This document shows, in pieces, positions 37,501 through 48,678 of a stretch of 64,000 nt of DNA. The DNA is taken from the NCBI GenBank assembly GCA_008508345.1, contig QNGE01000836.1, positions 89,710-153,709 of the forward strand, in the 5' to 3' direction. The stretch comes from Paragonimus westermani (lineage: Eukaryota > Platyhelminthes > Trematoda > Plagiorchiida > Troglotrematidae). The number at the start of each line of letters is the position of its first letter. Within the stretch, counting starts at the first letter, position 1. The notes below the pieces were generated by a model that was not told the origin of the DNA, ran no database searches, and worked only from the letters and a program-made list of their open reading frames with translations. Made by a program: the position numbers and the translations under genes.

Positions 37501-40500
37501 GAATAATTTTGCAGTTATTAGTAGTTACAAAAACTGAAGAACTGTCTATCGCTGAAAAGCGTTTATCAGTCACTGTTCGCAAGATGAGTACCGACATCCG
37601 TTTACTTGTTCGATAGTTGCTGATTATGCATACGAAGACATCACAGAGTATTTCTGCGCATAATTCGGTATTTTAAAAGCTACGTACTCAAACATTGACA
37701 ATTATTCTTCGCTTTTCCATTTTGTTTGCAGCAAATTTAGTCAAACCTAAGTAATATGGACACATTATGATATGGTCACCTTGTTCTTAGTGTCGTTTAA
37801 CAGTTGATTGATCTATGATAGAGTAAAACTAATGAAACAGCCCGTTTTATCAACTTCACCGTTCAATTGTTGACATGTGACTATAAACGTCAGCTCAAGA
37901 AAATACAGAAACTGACCTTTTCTGATAAAGCTTCTGCAAATACCTTTTGATAGTAGAACAAATTTACCCAACACAAATGCGTTATACCGTAAGAAGCGGT
38001 AATGTAATATTTCAGAAAATCAGCTTTGTAGCAAGTATGATTCTATTTTGAATGAAGAAATCGTAATTTTCAGAGGTTTGCGATTACACACTTCTACCTG
38101 CGGACGCTTTCTACGTCCGTGTAAGCTCAACCAAGGTTAGGATCACCGACTGAATGCGGAGTTGTTCAATACCTCGAAGGTAGGCTTATCCTGAGTTCTG
38201 CACGTTGGAAACACTCGACAAACTTATCACGTGCGTAATCACGCCTTTAGAGAAACCTGTGCCATGTCGGAAAATGCAAACAACACCAAACAACCGGTGT
38301 TAGCTATGTTGCTTACTATTGATGGTTGTTGAATAGAATGGCTTATTGTGTGTGGAACATGCTGTAGAATGTCTACCTAACAAAATGAGCGGAACAATCG
38401 GTGGATTCAATATTGACATTTATATAGCGTGCTTCACAAATATGACTCTTTTAATGAAATACTGTCACCGAAAACTGGACCGTTCGGGTAGGCTAGCCTG
38501 CCAGTTTGAGCGGGAACTCAAAACTGGCGAGCACTGGGTCTGTATCACAGCCTCAGCTGAGTATATATACCAACGTTCTGTGTTATTCAAATCAACAAGC
38601 TATTGAAGTGGATTGGGTCGTGTATGATTAAACTGTCGTGTATAGCCCGGAATCCAACTACTGGAGTAAGGAGAATCAGCATTTATCTCTAAACGTTAGA
38701 CAAGTGATTTAGTCCTAGTTTTGCCAAATGTCGCACAGCAGTGTAAAATCGATAATAAAAAAGCATCTGGATTTATACCATATACTTTCTGTTGTGGAAA
38801 CTAGGGTTATACAACATGCCGGCAGAAACCCCCCCCCAACCTAGCCATATCTATACATACACAATCCATTCAAACGGGGACCAGAAGGCGGGGCTTTAAG
38901 ATTATCACTCACTGTCTTTAAAACTGTTCCACTTCAAACTCAGATGGACCGTGACAGATATCTGAACTAGAATGCCATGGGAGCAAGTGTTCGTGTACAG
39001 GAACTAGCGTAAACTGAAGTATCTGCTTGCACAACTTTCGGTCCTGACCCTCCACATTCCTACACATTGGCGGGTGTTGTACTATTGATCACTATAACCG
39101 AAAAATTTATCCTAATTTCTGATGGTTTATTAGGAAATTCCCGGTGGTTGATTTGGCACTCCATTTCACAGTCACGAAATGCTTCCTGTCGAAGAACCGA
39201 CAACTCCGATGGCTTCACAGAAACAAAATATTTCTTTTTAGTTCTTTTCTTAATTAATCACCTTGATCGTGAGTTATCATTGGTCATCATTATCCAGTCA
39301 CCCCCATGGAGAGACCACCTATTCGTCGTTGGCATACGTCACAGTAGGGGCATTCAATACCTCACAACATTTTCAATGCATCCTTACCACCAGAGCCGCT
39401 TTGAACTGGTTACTCAAAGTCGACTGTCTGCAACGCCGAAAATCTAGATACACCGATAACTAACATTACGACAAAATATAAACATTTTTTCTGCTGGCAC
39501 GGGCAGTAGTCTAATGGCTATTTTGATTACTCACTTTTTCACCGAACAAAAGTTGCACTCGGTCTCTCTTCAAATAGAACACCACGATTGCCATCTTTAA
39601 ACAGTTGGCCTCACTGAAAAGTTTGAACAAGACAAAGAAAATGTGAAAAGGGCATGATAGAAATATTTTGTAATAACTCGGTTATATCACATACACAGCC
39701 AAATGAGGCACTTTTGTATCCACATAGAAGTTACGATATCTTCAGGAGTAGGTTGAAAAACACACTTTTGAACGCACAAAACCGATCTGAGTCTACTGTT
39801 GGCAAGCACTTTCTTTATCCTCGTGACTGGAATGACGCAGTAGAATTCTGAACGCACTGGCTGAGTCAGTAATGTGTCGGTAGTGGTGATTGCGAACACT
39901 GGTCATTTGTGTTGTTGAGTGACACTTATGCTATCCAGTAACGCAGACTTTTGCATCATATTTAACCATTTGATTATTTACACGTGATTGAAACAGAAAT
40001 CCAAAAAATTATAAATGTAGATTGTTTCAGATTATTCGATTTTGTTTAGCCACTTCACAAGGTAGGAAAAATTATGGTTTTGTACGCTTTTAACACGCCG
40101 ACATTTCTCCGACAGTTTCTTGCTGGGAACAAGTGGTAGTAGGCGTCAGCAACATTGATGGAGCAGAAGGAACGGGGGTGATAAACTGAACGTTTTTGTG
40201 GCATATGGCTTACAAAACTTACCGTGTTGTAGTTTCAAGTTCAGTTCCTATGCAACAAAATGCGGGTGAGAAAATGGTCAGCAGGTTTTGTTTACGGCAA
40301 CTTATAAACTTCACGATCCCGTTCCGGCTTTGCGTAAGTCTAAATAGGTTCGGTTACGGTACTATGATCCTCCAGTGGTTGCTTAAAACGGTGTTTGCAG
40401 TCCAAACGTTTCAGATAGTCGTGGTACATTAAAAATACTGCTCAGATTTGTTGACTTATCAAACCGACTGAGAAAAAGCAGATGGTAGTAATTTGACGTG

Positions 40501-43500
40501 TCGAATCGTGGTCCAAACCACTTCTCTAAACTAAACGAAAACGTGCTTGTCACGTTAATAACAATTTCTTTCCTACATCTTTGTTACAGCGGTGTTCATT
40601 ACAGCGGCGCTGTAATGTAGTATGAAATATCTTTTGTTATGCGCATAAAAATGGCCGCGTGTCAATAAGTAACGTAGCCTCAGTAGACATCCACAGCTTA
40701 GAGTTAAGTTAACGTATTAACAAAATTAAGGAGTTATTCGAGCCGATATTTTTATATGTTGTCCGGGTGTATTTTGCAGCTAATATCCTCAGGTTTATTG
40801 TCTGGCAACCAGCTTGATCAGTTATTTGCAACGCTTACATGATCAACTTTTCGGGGTGTTTGTTTACCTACGGAGGCAAATGCCGATTCTTTTGATCATT
40901 GTAGGTGTCAATTGTACTGCAAATGGACATAGTTAACATGTGGAGCGGGATAATCGTATAGAATAAACGTTGCGTTTTTAACGATACTGGATAACAAAAC
41001 GGTCTGGAGTAACTTGGTTCGTGAGAACTCTGGACTTCGGCCAAATTTGAACCAGCGACCGAAATAGGCTGCGGCGGCAGTTCACCACTGTTGCGTCCGG
41101 ACTCGTACCCTGCCACATGCCTTTGATGGAGTCTCGCCTAACCATGTTTCATTGGTTGTGATAAACACGCCGGAAATGTTCACTCAATATCACATCTTTC
41201 AGCACCTCTACAGCACCGGTGGTACCAATATATTTGCAAAAGTGACCAATGTCTGTGTTGTACGATGGCAGAATATTTCAGTGACAAAACATGGACGTCG
41301 GGTCATGAATCATCATAAATCAGATAAGCTTTAACAAGTGTTTAGATCCGGAAGCGCTACCTGATAAGAATGAAACAATCAAGAACGTGGATTGGTTTCA
41401 CTTTCATATACTAATCAGTGTCAGAACAACTCCACTTGTAAGCTTTTTGGTTGGATATCAGTCGTCCCTTCCTTAATCTACTTTCCCATGTCTACATAAA
41501 TTTATATTTACCTGTTTATCTGTAATTTCGTGTAACGACAAACTTAACTATGATAATCGAGCGACTGAACCACGAGAGAATATCCGCGCACGTAGATGTT
41601 GATCGATCTCGGGATCTCGTCATACACCGTATGATTTTGCAGTTCGTCTACAACTTAAGTCCGATGACGTTTCAATATCGTGTTGAATGAAACATTATAA
41701 CATTATTTACGATTGCTAGGCGACCACTTACTTTTTGAAGTTTTGTTTTTGCCAGCGAGTTGATAATCAGGAGTTGATGAGCAGTTACTAGTTAGGACTT
41801 TCTTAGCTTTTGCCTTTACGAATGTCACGTAGTGTGCGTATACACTTTTGCCAAGCATAGACGTTCACGTCACACTTTTATAGCCACCAGCAGGTTCTGG
41901 CCAGGTGGGGTTCGAATAATTAATTGAGTCCAATAAACACACTACTACCTGTGTTTGAATAAAACATTCTTTGTCCCCTCCCCCCTTCAATCGTCACGCA
42001 TTCAGGTGTCTTTTATAGTGTGTTTACTCACATTTATCCTCACTGTATAACTCATATCTGCCTGTTTTCGTATCATCCTCCCCCTACAGTCAGCATCTGT
42101 CGTTCACAGCTTGTCTACTCCGGGTTGCTCATATGATCGCTGACACTAATAATCGACGTAATATCACAACTGACAAAAACGTTTGCACAGCAGCTGTCAT
42201 GACCACTTCTCATTTTGTCATTACCTGACTGGGCGGTTGTACCAGTTTCAAACACCTATCCACGCATTTTTATGCACAAAACAAGCGGTGAATTTCTTCT
42301 CAATTACGAGTCATGGACAGGGATTAAATTTCACTGAGCACAATCATATCACGTGCTAATCTCCAGATAATGAACTATCCACCACAACATGCAAACTTTG
42401 CAGGCTATTCTTTCTAAAATCGCCTGTCGAAATAAAGTGCGCAAATCGTCTCCTGAAGTTTTCAAAATCTGCGAATAATTCAACTTTCTTCGACCGAACG
42501 AAACATTAACAACTTCGACAGTTACCTGGAAACTTTGGTCAACGGTAAAATCACTCTTGGACAGTCTGTTGATTAACGCCATGCTTACCCGAGTTATCAT
42601 TTGAAATCGCCCCTCCGTATGAGGGGAGGACTTAAGCCTACTTTTTGCATTTCGTCTGTTTTATGTATCTTTCGATATCGTTCCATTAGTCTTCCTGCTG
42701 TCCGTAGCAATTTTATGCACTACCAACATGTGATTAGTTATCGCATAGTCCTGAAACGTTCACCAAACCATGATAGCATTTTCTTTTTCAATCTCAGTAT
42801 ATTCACTCCTCCACACTACTCCGAACTTCATAAGTTTGTTTCCAATTTGTTTTCCGATTCTATTCCACTTATTGCTTCTACTCTTTCTGAAACTGTATTC
42901 ACATCCTCATCTGGATCCAGTTACAACTCCGTTTCTTTGTTGTCAGTTGAGTTGCACTACATCTGAAGAACTCAGGATTTGCACACGGAAGTTGGTCGTA
43001 AAACTGTTTTTTTCTAAAGTGATTGTCTAAAGTGCTTGAAGGCATTTTAAATGGACGAAAGCCTCGAACTGGAATGTATGAAGCCCCTAAGATATACGTA
43101 GAAACTGTTATCTGTACTATCCGAATAACAACACATTCTCACAACTATTAACAAAAAATATTGTCGTCAGTGTGTGACATAATTAACTGTAGTTCATGAT
43201 AGACAGGTTGTGAATAACACAACTTTAGGAGAAAATTGTAATAGTCTACGTTTCAACTACCCCGGGTGGCCTCCCCCAGGAATGTTTTAATCGAAATAAC
43301 ATGTTAACATGTTAAGCGTGACACCCAAACTGTTTGACTTTATACATGCTAAATTTGGCATGGATATCTCATAACTGTGGTTCCGTTAACATAATTCGCC
43401 TCAGAACAAATGCGCCAATAAATACAACACAAATGAAGCTAGACGTCTTTAAATGCTCGTGTGTTTGCGGAACAAACGCTGAAAATTTTGATCGGGGTAG

Positions 43501-46288
43501 TCGGTTGTTACTTGTTGGCAGCTTATTAGCTTAACAACCCATAAAAATCTCGTGAAGTCATTCTTTTTAAACACTGGTTCCCACCGATACATTCGAAAAA
43601 AGGCCAACAGTAGCATGTAACATGTCCTGTGCAGTGACATTTTGTTCTCAATTCATCGGTTAATTTTGCTAAATTAACACACTTTACGTAGTGTGGGAGC
43701 AAGCAAATAGGCAAAATCGATCTAGTTATGTGTGAGACAGTCAATCAAGTGACCAAGGCGGGACCAGAAAGTTGTAACTGAAGCGTACTCATTACTAATA
43801 GGCATGAATATGCTGTAACACAAATGAATTACCGTGGGTCAAAAGGGTAGTAAGAATCCGGAAAGTAAGAGATGGTCGAAAAGTCTATACGTATTGAATG
43901 GATGAAGTAAGGTATGGTTGGAAATTCTTTAGAACAAACAAGAGTAAAAAGAATGTACATCCGTTTACAGTGAATAGAAAGATAATGTAATGTGGGTTAA
44001 GTAAAGACAGGGGTGGTTCAACAGTTGTTAGACTGTATAAAAAAATACGTAGGTCTAAAACTCGGGTTTGGAAGAAATACGGAAGTAAAATGGAACCGAA
44101 AAATACCAGTTACATTCTAACCAACTTAGTGGAAGGCTGGAAAAGGTCGGTGACTACTGTTGACTTTTTCTAATTGATTTATTTCCGTCGGTGTGCGTCA
44201 TCTAGAATAACACTGTTTTACGAGAAGCGATTGAACTACGTTGTTTAACTTACAGCAATCGCAAATTAAAACTGTGGGCATAATTACCTGAACAGGCTTC
44301 TGGAATCACACAATTCTTTAATGGACACAGTGTGTTCAACATGGTTACGAGGTACGTAAATATAATAGAACGCCGTTAACGTTCACATTTGAGAAAGATC
44401 TTATCGGGTTTCCGTTCCGTTTTCTGTAGAAAGTGTGGCATTGTGATTTATGCACATAAGAACTCAACGCATTTGGGCAAAATGGCCTTGTTGGATGCAG
44501 TAATGGTGATGTTATGATCCCTAGTGGTTAATATTCAGATGTGCGTATAGTAGGTGTACAATACAGTATGCTGAAAACATATGCTGTTATGATGAATTAA
44601 TTGTAGTAACGAACGGTTTTGGTGTATATTATTGCTTTATTTTCAAGGGCTGTATGATAAAAATGCCTAGTAAATGTAACTTACAAATTTTATTGTAGGC
44701 AAGTCACGTGAAAGGTGAGTTCATCCTTGCCAGTCATTAATGTTCATGAATTGCCTTATACTCTGCTACTATGGAAAGCGCACAAAACAGTTGTGAGTTG
44801 GCGTGTGGGTCGCATATGTTATGCTAATGAATGTGAGTTAAAGCGTCGAACCACGGATGTATTGGATGCGCCTGCATTAACCACTGTTAATTATCCACTC
44901 CGCCGACAGACGGAAACTCACACTATCCTATCCGAGCAGACAGTAGATGCTAAGCTTTGAACGCCCATTCGGTTTGCTCGTCTGTAGACTAGTTAAAACA
45001 GAGAGTTAACGTTATTGCAGTTTAGTTAGTACAAGACGTTCCTCTTGGGCGTTCCTCGGAAATTGTTCCTCAAGAGGCACTCTTATTCGTGTATTACTAA
45101 TTCACTTACGTTAAATAACTAGAATGCTTATAGGTAGATAGAGCTACTGTGATGGTCTGGGTTGTAAATTTTACCAGACAGTGAGTTGGTTAATAGGGAA
45201 GTGAATTAAGTGCTGAGTTTCACATGCATAACTCAAATAAGTTAACCTGTTAAATGTCCACTAGTCGACTGATCAACAAATAATGTAAAGGGTTAATATT
45301 TTATTTGGGCTTAATCACATCAAGATTCCACCAATATATATTCTTGAACAAAGGAGGACAGGTTGGTTTGTAATGATCAAACACTCGTAGAAAAAGCCGA
45401 TGATCGAATCAATTAACGATTGTCAGTCAGCTGGGATATGACAACAAAAATGCGCGGCTCTTGTTATCGTTTTCTAGCATGTTAATGTAGGTACGTTTGT
45501 CTGTTTCGCGCTATCCAACTCGTAAGTAGTCTATGCCAGCTACCATTCAATGTTGGACCGATCGATTTTCAAAAGAACCCACCTTACATTTCACTTTTCC
45601 GTCTGACAGGATACTGTATGCAGATTATCATAAGTGGCTTAGCACAAAATCAACGTATTGAAGGTGAATTCGTCCAGAAGGTATAAGGTTTCCCTCGAGA
45701 GCGTTACTAACATGTGGTGCAGTACTGCAGCGACCCAGTATAACACCACCATCCTTAAATGTCCGTGAGTTCTGGCCCGTAAGCATTACTGATCTATGTT
45801 TCTGTCGTAAGCCCCTATAGTTAAGTTATCTGAGATGCCACTCAGGAAGTATAGCCTATGCCTTAGAGCGGACTAGGTAGTAGCCCATGAATAAATTGAA
45901 ATCGCATAGTCTCGTACTCTATTGCATTCGCCCTCCCAATCCCCCTTCAGACTCGACACACTTGTTGTTCTGCTGGATTTCTCATATCACACTAGCGGAT
46001 GAACAGTTTGCTTACCACATTTCAATAAATTACAACAGCCGTGTCCTAAATGTTGGTATACATAGCTCAATATATTTGAGCTAAGTCGTGTGAACTTGTA
46101 ACAGGTTGAGTGGGCGATATTCAGTGAAGTTTATGAAATTAACTGAGACCCACAATTAATCATTAACAACAAGAGCAGTTCGTTTCATTCGTTCTACGCG
46201 AGAATATGCATAAACCGTGCACTCGCATTGAATTGAGACTGCACTCAAAAGATAATTAATAGATTACGGTATTGTGGGTTTAATCTTC
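34522..46288. other. Long non-coding stretch (about 11.8 kb)
   Basis: No gene, transposon or RNA gene recognised. The minus-strand frames at 35765-36182 overlap in two phases and may be decayed coding sequence. A minus-strand candidate exon at 37257-37348 has a good donor (CATG|GTGAGT) but no partners. A tRNA B-box-like GGTTCGATGTCCC at about 36091-36103 lacks a credible A box. A C9 run lies near 38830. Confidence 0.4.
40597..40617. repeat. Perfect short hairpin
   Basis: CATTACAGC and GCTGTAATG form a perfect 9-bp stem around a GGC loop. The function is unknown; it has no T-run and no gene nearby. Confidence 0.8.
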
Positions 46289-46303
46289 TGTTCAAATGTG
46301 TAT
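46289..46303 (+). repeat. 15-bp direct repeat flanking PLE1, left copy (possible target duplication)
   Basis: TGTTCAAATGTGTAT occurs here and again, identical and in the same orientation, at 48664-48678, just outside the two terminal repeats of PLE1. A 15-bp perfect direct repeat bracketing the element is what a target-site duplication looks like. However, the first half (TGTTCAAA) also resembles the end of the element's own terminal repeat. Confidence 0.55.
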
Positions 46304-46329
46304 ATGAAACAATTGGTTCTCTCGAGCAG

Positions 46330-46399
46330 TTTGAGCAAAGCAGATAGAACATGAAAACTGGTAGATGCAAGCATTTCGTATTGACTCGTCAGTACCAAA
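46330..46399 (-). repeat. PLE1 3' terminal repeat arm
   Basis: Its reverse complement matches 48602-48671 over 70 nt with about nine differences and no gaps. It lies 80 nt beyond the stop codon of the ORF. Confidence 0.88.
46358..46398 (-). ncRNA. Hammerhead ribozyme in PLE1 3' repeat, intact core
   Basis: Minus-strand order: stem I TTGGTA; core CTGACGA; minimal stem II GT-CAAT-AC; GAAA; stem III ATGC-TT-GCAT; cleavage triplet ATC; stem I partner TACCAG. Stem I has five Watson-Crick pairs and one G-U pair. Stem II has only two pairs, typical of the minimal hammerheads described in Penelope-like elements, which may need a dimer or stacking to cleave well. It is in sense with the element's ORF. 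Confidence 0.82.
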
Positions 46400-46420
46400 C
46401 TTACAATAACATGGGTGGGC

Positions 46421-46426
46421 TTTATT
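46421..46426 (-). promoter_or_regulatory. Poly(A) signal of PLE1
   Basis: AATAAA on the minus strand (within TTTAAATAAAGCCC), about 55 nt past the ORF stop and just upstream of the 3' ribozyme. Confidence 0.5.
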
Positions 46427-46479
46427 TAAAACAATCGATTTGAGGGGTGGAAAATCAATAAGCGTGTTAGGATAAAACA

Positions 46480-48519
46480 TCAAGTCCAGGGAAGGGTCAG
46501 GTTCACGAACAGTTGTTTCTGAACACAGAGAGCTGGTTTGAGTCGATTAATTGCAACTGCTTCAGCGAACCGTAAGAATCTCGGGTTGGAATGTCGCAAC
46601 AGGATTTTGAATGCACAAGATGGATCGGTAGCATGACCGGTGGTCAAGACGTGTCTAGCGACTGAGGAAACTGGCTGTTTATGCGTTTCAGAAACATTAC
46701 CATTCTCCGGTAACGCGGACTTCTGTACCCATTTAGGTAAATGTTCCTTCATTCTGGAGATCAAGCATCTCTCGGTTCTGCCTATGTAACTTTCTCCGCA
46801 GTTACATACAAATTGGTAAACACAATGTGAAGTGGCACCGATAGGCTGATCTCCTTTGATTGAAGGCACTGGTAGTTTCTGAGTCCGAGCGATTACACGG
46901 AGTTCAGCTGCATTAAATGTTCGTTTAATTGAATTTCTTAATCGCTGTGATGTTTGCTGCATGACATAATCACCCTTAAAAGGTAGCTCTATATAGACTC
47001 TCTTTTTCTCTACAGTGACCACCTTTTCGGATGGTAATTTTGGTCTACTGTGCCTATCTATGAAACTTCTGGGGTAACCATTTGATTGTAGGACAGACGT
47101 AATCAGATCTAGTTCCTCCGCGAGGCTGTCAGGCGTACAGATTCGCCTTGCTCGTGTGAAGAGAGTATTTACTAATGCTCGTTTGTGTTGGATCGGTGTG
47201 AAGCTGCTAAAGTTTAGGTATTGACCTGACCATGTGGGTTTCCTATACACGGTTCTTCTAACCGAGCCATCTTCCCGACGACTTATTAGGATATCTAGAA
47301 ATGGCAGGCAGTTGCTGACCTCAAATTCACAAGTGACCTTCAGATTAGGATGGCAACTATTTAGACGTTGCACCAGGTTATCTATCATCTGTTTAGATCG
47401 ACTGAAAATTAAGGTGTCATCGACGTAACGCTTGTAATATGACAAGTTTTCTATCTCGGTAGCTAGCTGTTGCTCAATTTTCAGCATGAAAAAGTCTGCT
47501 ATGATGGGACCTAGTGGACTTCCCATGGCTACTCCGTCTATTTGACGGTAGGACTGTTCAAGGAAACGAAAACTGACATTCTCAGTACAGAGCAGCAAAG
47601 TTTCCTTCAATATGTCGGTGGGAAGTGGCAACGAAGTGTGACTCATTTCAACGAGTTCACAAATGTAGTCAATCGTTTCGTGCAGTGGGACATTTGTGAA
47701 AAGTGACTGAACATCTATAGAGCACATCAGTTCATTGGCAAGATTGATTCTGTCCAGGTCACTGATCAATTCAAAGGAATCTTTAATGGAGTATTTCTGA
47801 AATTTCTGTTTTACTGGGGTTAGAATAGTGACCAGCCAGCGTGCTAATTTGTGGTAAGGTGAGTTTGTCATTGCCAAAATTGGCCTAAGTGGCATCCCAG
47901 ATTTGTGAGTCTTTGGTAGGCCGTAAAGTTGAGGTGTTGACGATCCGCGCGGCTTAAGAGACTTATACGTTACTTCATCAATAATCCGCAACTGCAAGAG
48001 CAGCTGAAGATGTCGTCCTATGCGGTCCTCTATTTCGCCAATGCTGTCTACTCTCTCTATTCGTCGAAACTTTGTTTGATCATCCAATATTGATAACATC
48101 TTCTGTACATACACATCCTTGTCTAGAATGACGGCCCCAGAACCCTTATCAGGCTTAAGTATAACCACGTTTTTCGACTTAAGCCCTCTTAATGATTGTA
48201 GGTGTTGCTTCGTGATAGCACACCGACTATTAATTGGAGTCCTGATAAAACCATACGCTATATCGGTGAACTTAGTCTTTAACCGACCTAGATTGTCAGC
48301 ACTAGTTGGTTGAAGATCAGATAACTGATCAATAGGATTCTCAAACTGGGCTTCAACACAAATACGATCAACCTTATGTGATAGTATTTTATTATCAAGA
48401 CCTAAGGCTAACGCTTCTAGTTGCAACGAATCCACCTGAATTGAAGAACAGTTCAGCACGTACTTACTAGAATCCGGCGGAATTGGTTCTTCACCGTGCT
48501 TCGTACGTGACTTCCGCAA
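46480..48519 (-). CDS. Penelope-like reverse transcriptase with GIY-YIG endonuclease (PLE1)
   Basis: The 679-codon frame encodes the whole enzyme module. Visible motifs in order: LKPDKGSG at 121-128, YGLPKTHK at 199-206, LRPI at 211, the first catalytic Asp in SIDVQSLFTNVP (D269), AMGSPLGP at 331-338, YVDD at 365-368 with catalytic Asp pair D367-D368, PFLDI at 406, and YRKPTWSGQYLNF from 425. The C-terminal GIY-YIG nuclease spans about 566-630: HCVYQF (Tyr568), CNCGESYIGR (578-581, catalytic Arg581) and RMKEH (589-593). The enzyme would nick target DNA and prime reverse transcription of the element's RNA. No ATG opens the frame: the first listed codon is TTG and the frame continues 18 codons upstream to TAA, so the natural N-terminus is missing. 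No frameshift or internal stop is seen. Confidence 0.95.
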   Translation of the reverse strand: MRKSRTKHGEEPIPPDSSKYVLNCSSIQVDSLQLEALALGLDNKILSHKVDRICVEAQFENPIDQLSDLQPTSADNLGRLKTKFTDIAYGFIRTPINSRCAITKQHLQSLRGLKSKNVVILKPDKGSGAVILDKDVYVQKMLSILDDQTKFRRIERVDSIGEIEDRIGRHLQLLLQLRIIDEVTYKSLKPRGSSTPQLYGLPKTHKSGMPLRPILAMTNSPYHKLARWLVTILTPVKQKFQKYSIKDSFELISDLDRINLANELMCSIDVQSLFTNVPLHETIDYICELVEMSHTSLPLPTDILKETLLLCTENVSFRFLEQSYRQIDGVAMGSPLGPIIADFFMLKIEQQLATEIENLSYYKRYVDDTLIFSRSKQMIDNLVQRLNSCHPNLKVTCEFEVSNCLPFLDILISRREDGSVRRTVYRKPTWSGQYLNFSSFTPIQHKRALVNTLFTRARRICTPDSLAEELDLITSVLQSNGYPRSFIDRHSRPKLPSEKVVTVEKKRVYIELPFKGDYVMQQTSQRLRNSIKRTFNAAELRVIARTQKLPVPSIKGDQPIGATSHCVYQFVCNCGESYIGRTERCLISRMKEHLPKWVQKSALPENGNVSETHKQPVSSVARHVLTTGHATDPSCAFKILLRHSNPRFLRFAEAVAINRLKPALCVQKQLFVNLTLPWT

Positions 48520-48601
48520 CCGATTGATATAAGTCCTCTTCGTACGGTCGATAATTTTCTTACAGAATAGTGTTTAGAGGATACGAGAGCAAATTGTCAA
48601 A

Positions 48602-48671
48602 TTTGGTACTGATGAGTCAATACGAAATGCTTGCATTTACAAGTTTTCATGTTCAATCTGCTTTGTTCAAA
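48602..48671 (+). repeat. PLE1 5' terminal repeat arm (inverted)
   Basis: Matches the reverse complement of 46330-46399. It lies upstream of the ORF and in opposite orientation to the 3' arm. Confidence 0.88.
48603..48643 (+). ncRNA. Hammerhead ribozyme in PLE1 5' repeat, core intact, weakened
   Basis: Plus-strand order: TTGGTA; CTGATGA; GT-CAAT-AC; GAAA; ATGC-TT-GCAT; cleavage triplet ATT; then TACAAG. The catalytic core is complete, but stem I has one mismatch and the cleavage base is U instead of C, both expected to slow cleavage. It is antisense to the PLE1 ORF. Confidence 0.72.
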
Positions 48672-48678
48672 TGTGTAT
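48664..48678 (+). repeat. 15-bp direct repeat flanking PLE1, right copy
   Basis: Identical to 46289-46303. It overlaps the last 8 nt of the 5' repeat arm, which is why the target-duplication reading is not certain. Confidence 0.55.

Larger units (their letters stand above)
46304..48663 (-). mobile_element. Penelope-like retroelement PLE1, nearly complete
   Basis: The element runs on the minus strand. It has a long open frame (48519-46480), a 3' untranslated part with a poly(A)-type signal, and 70-nt terminal repeats in inverted orientation (48602-48671 and 46330-46399), each with a hammerhead ribozyme core. The upstream repeat abuts the open frame: the frame is closed by TAA at 48574-48576, about 25 nt inside the repeat. 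The copy is therefore probably 5'-truncated, lacking the start of the ORF. The reverse transcriptase and GIY-YIG motifs are all intact, so the copy is young. Inverted arrangements of terminal repeats are known for Penelope-like elements. Confidence 0.9.

Noticed and set aside
42601..43030. Two overlapping plus-strand frames of 121 and 86 codons
   Set aside because: They come from a pyrimidine-rich stretch that keeps two frames open at once, giving low-complexity Ser/Phe/Leu-rich peptides.
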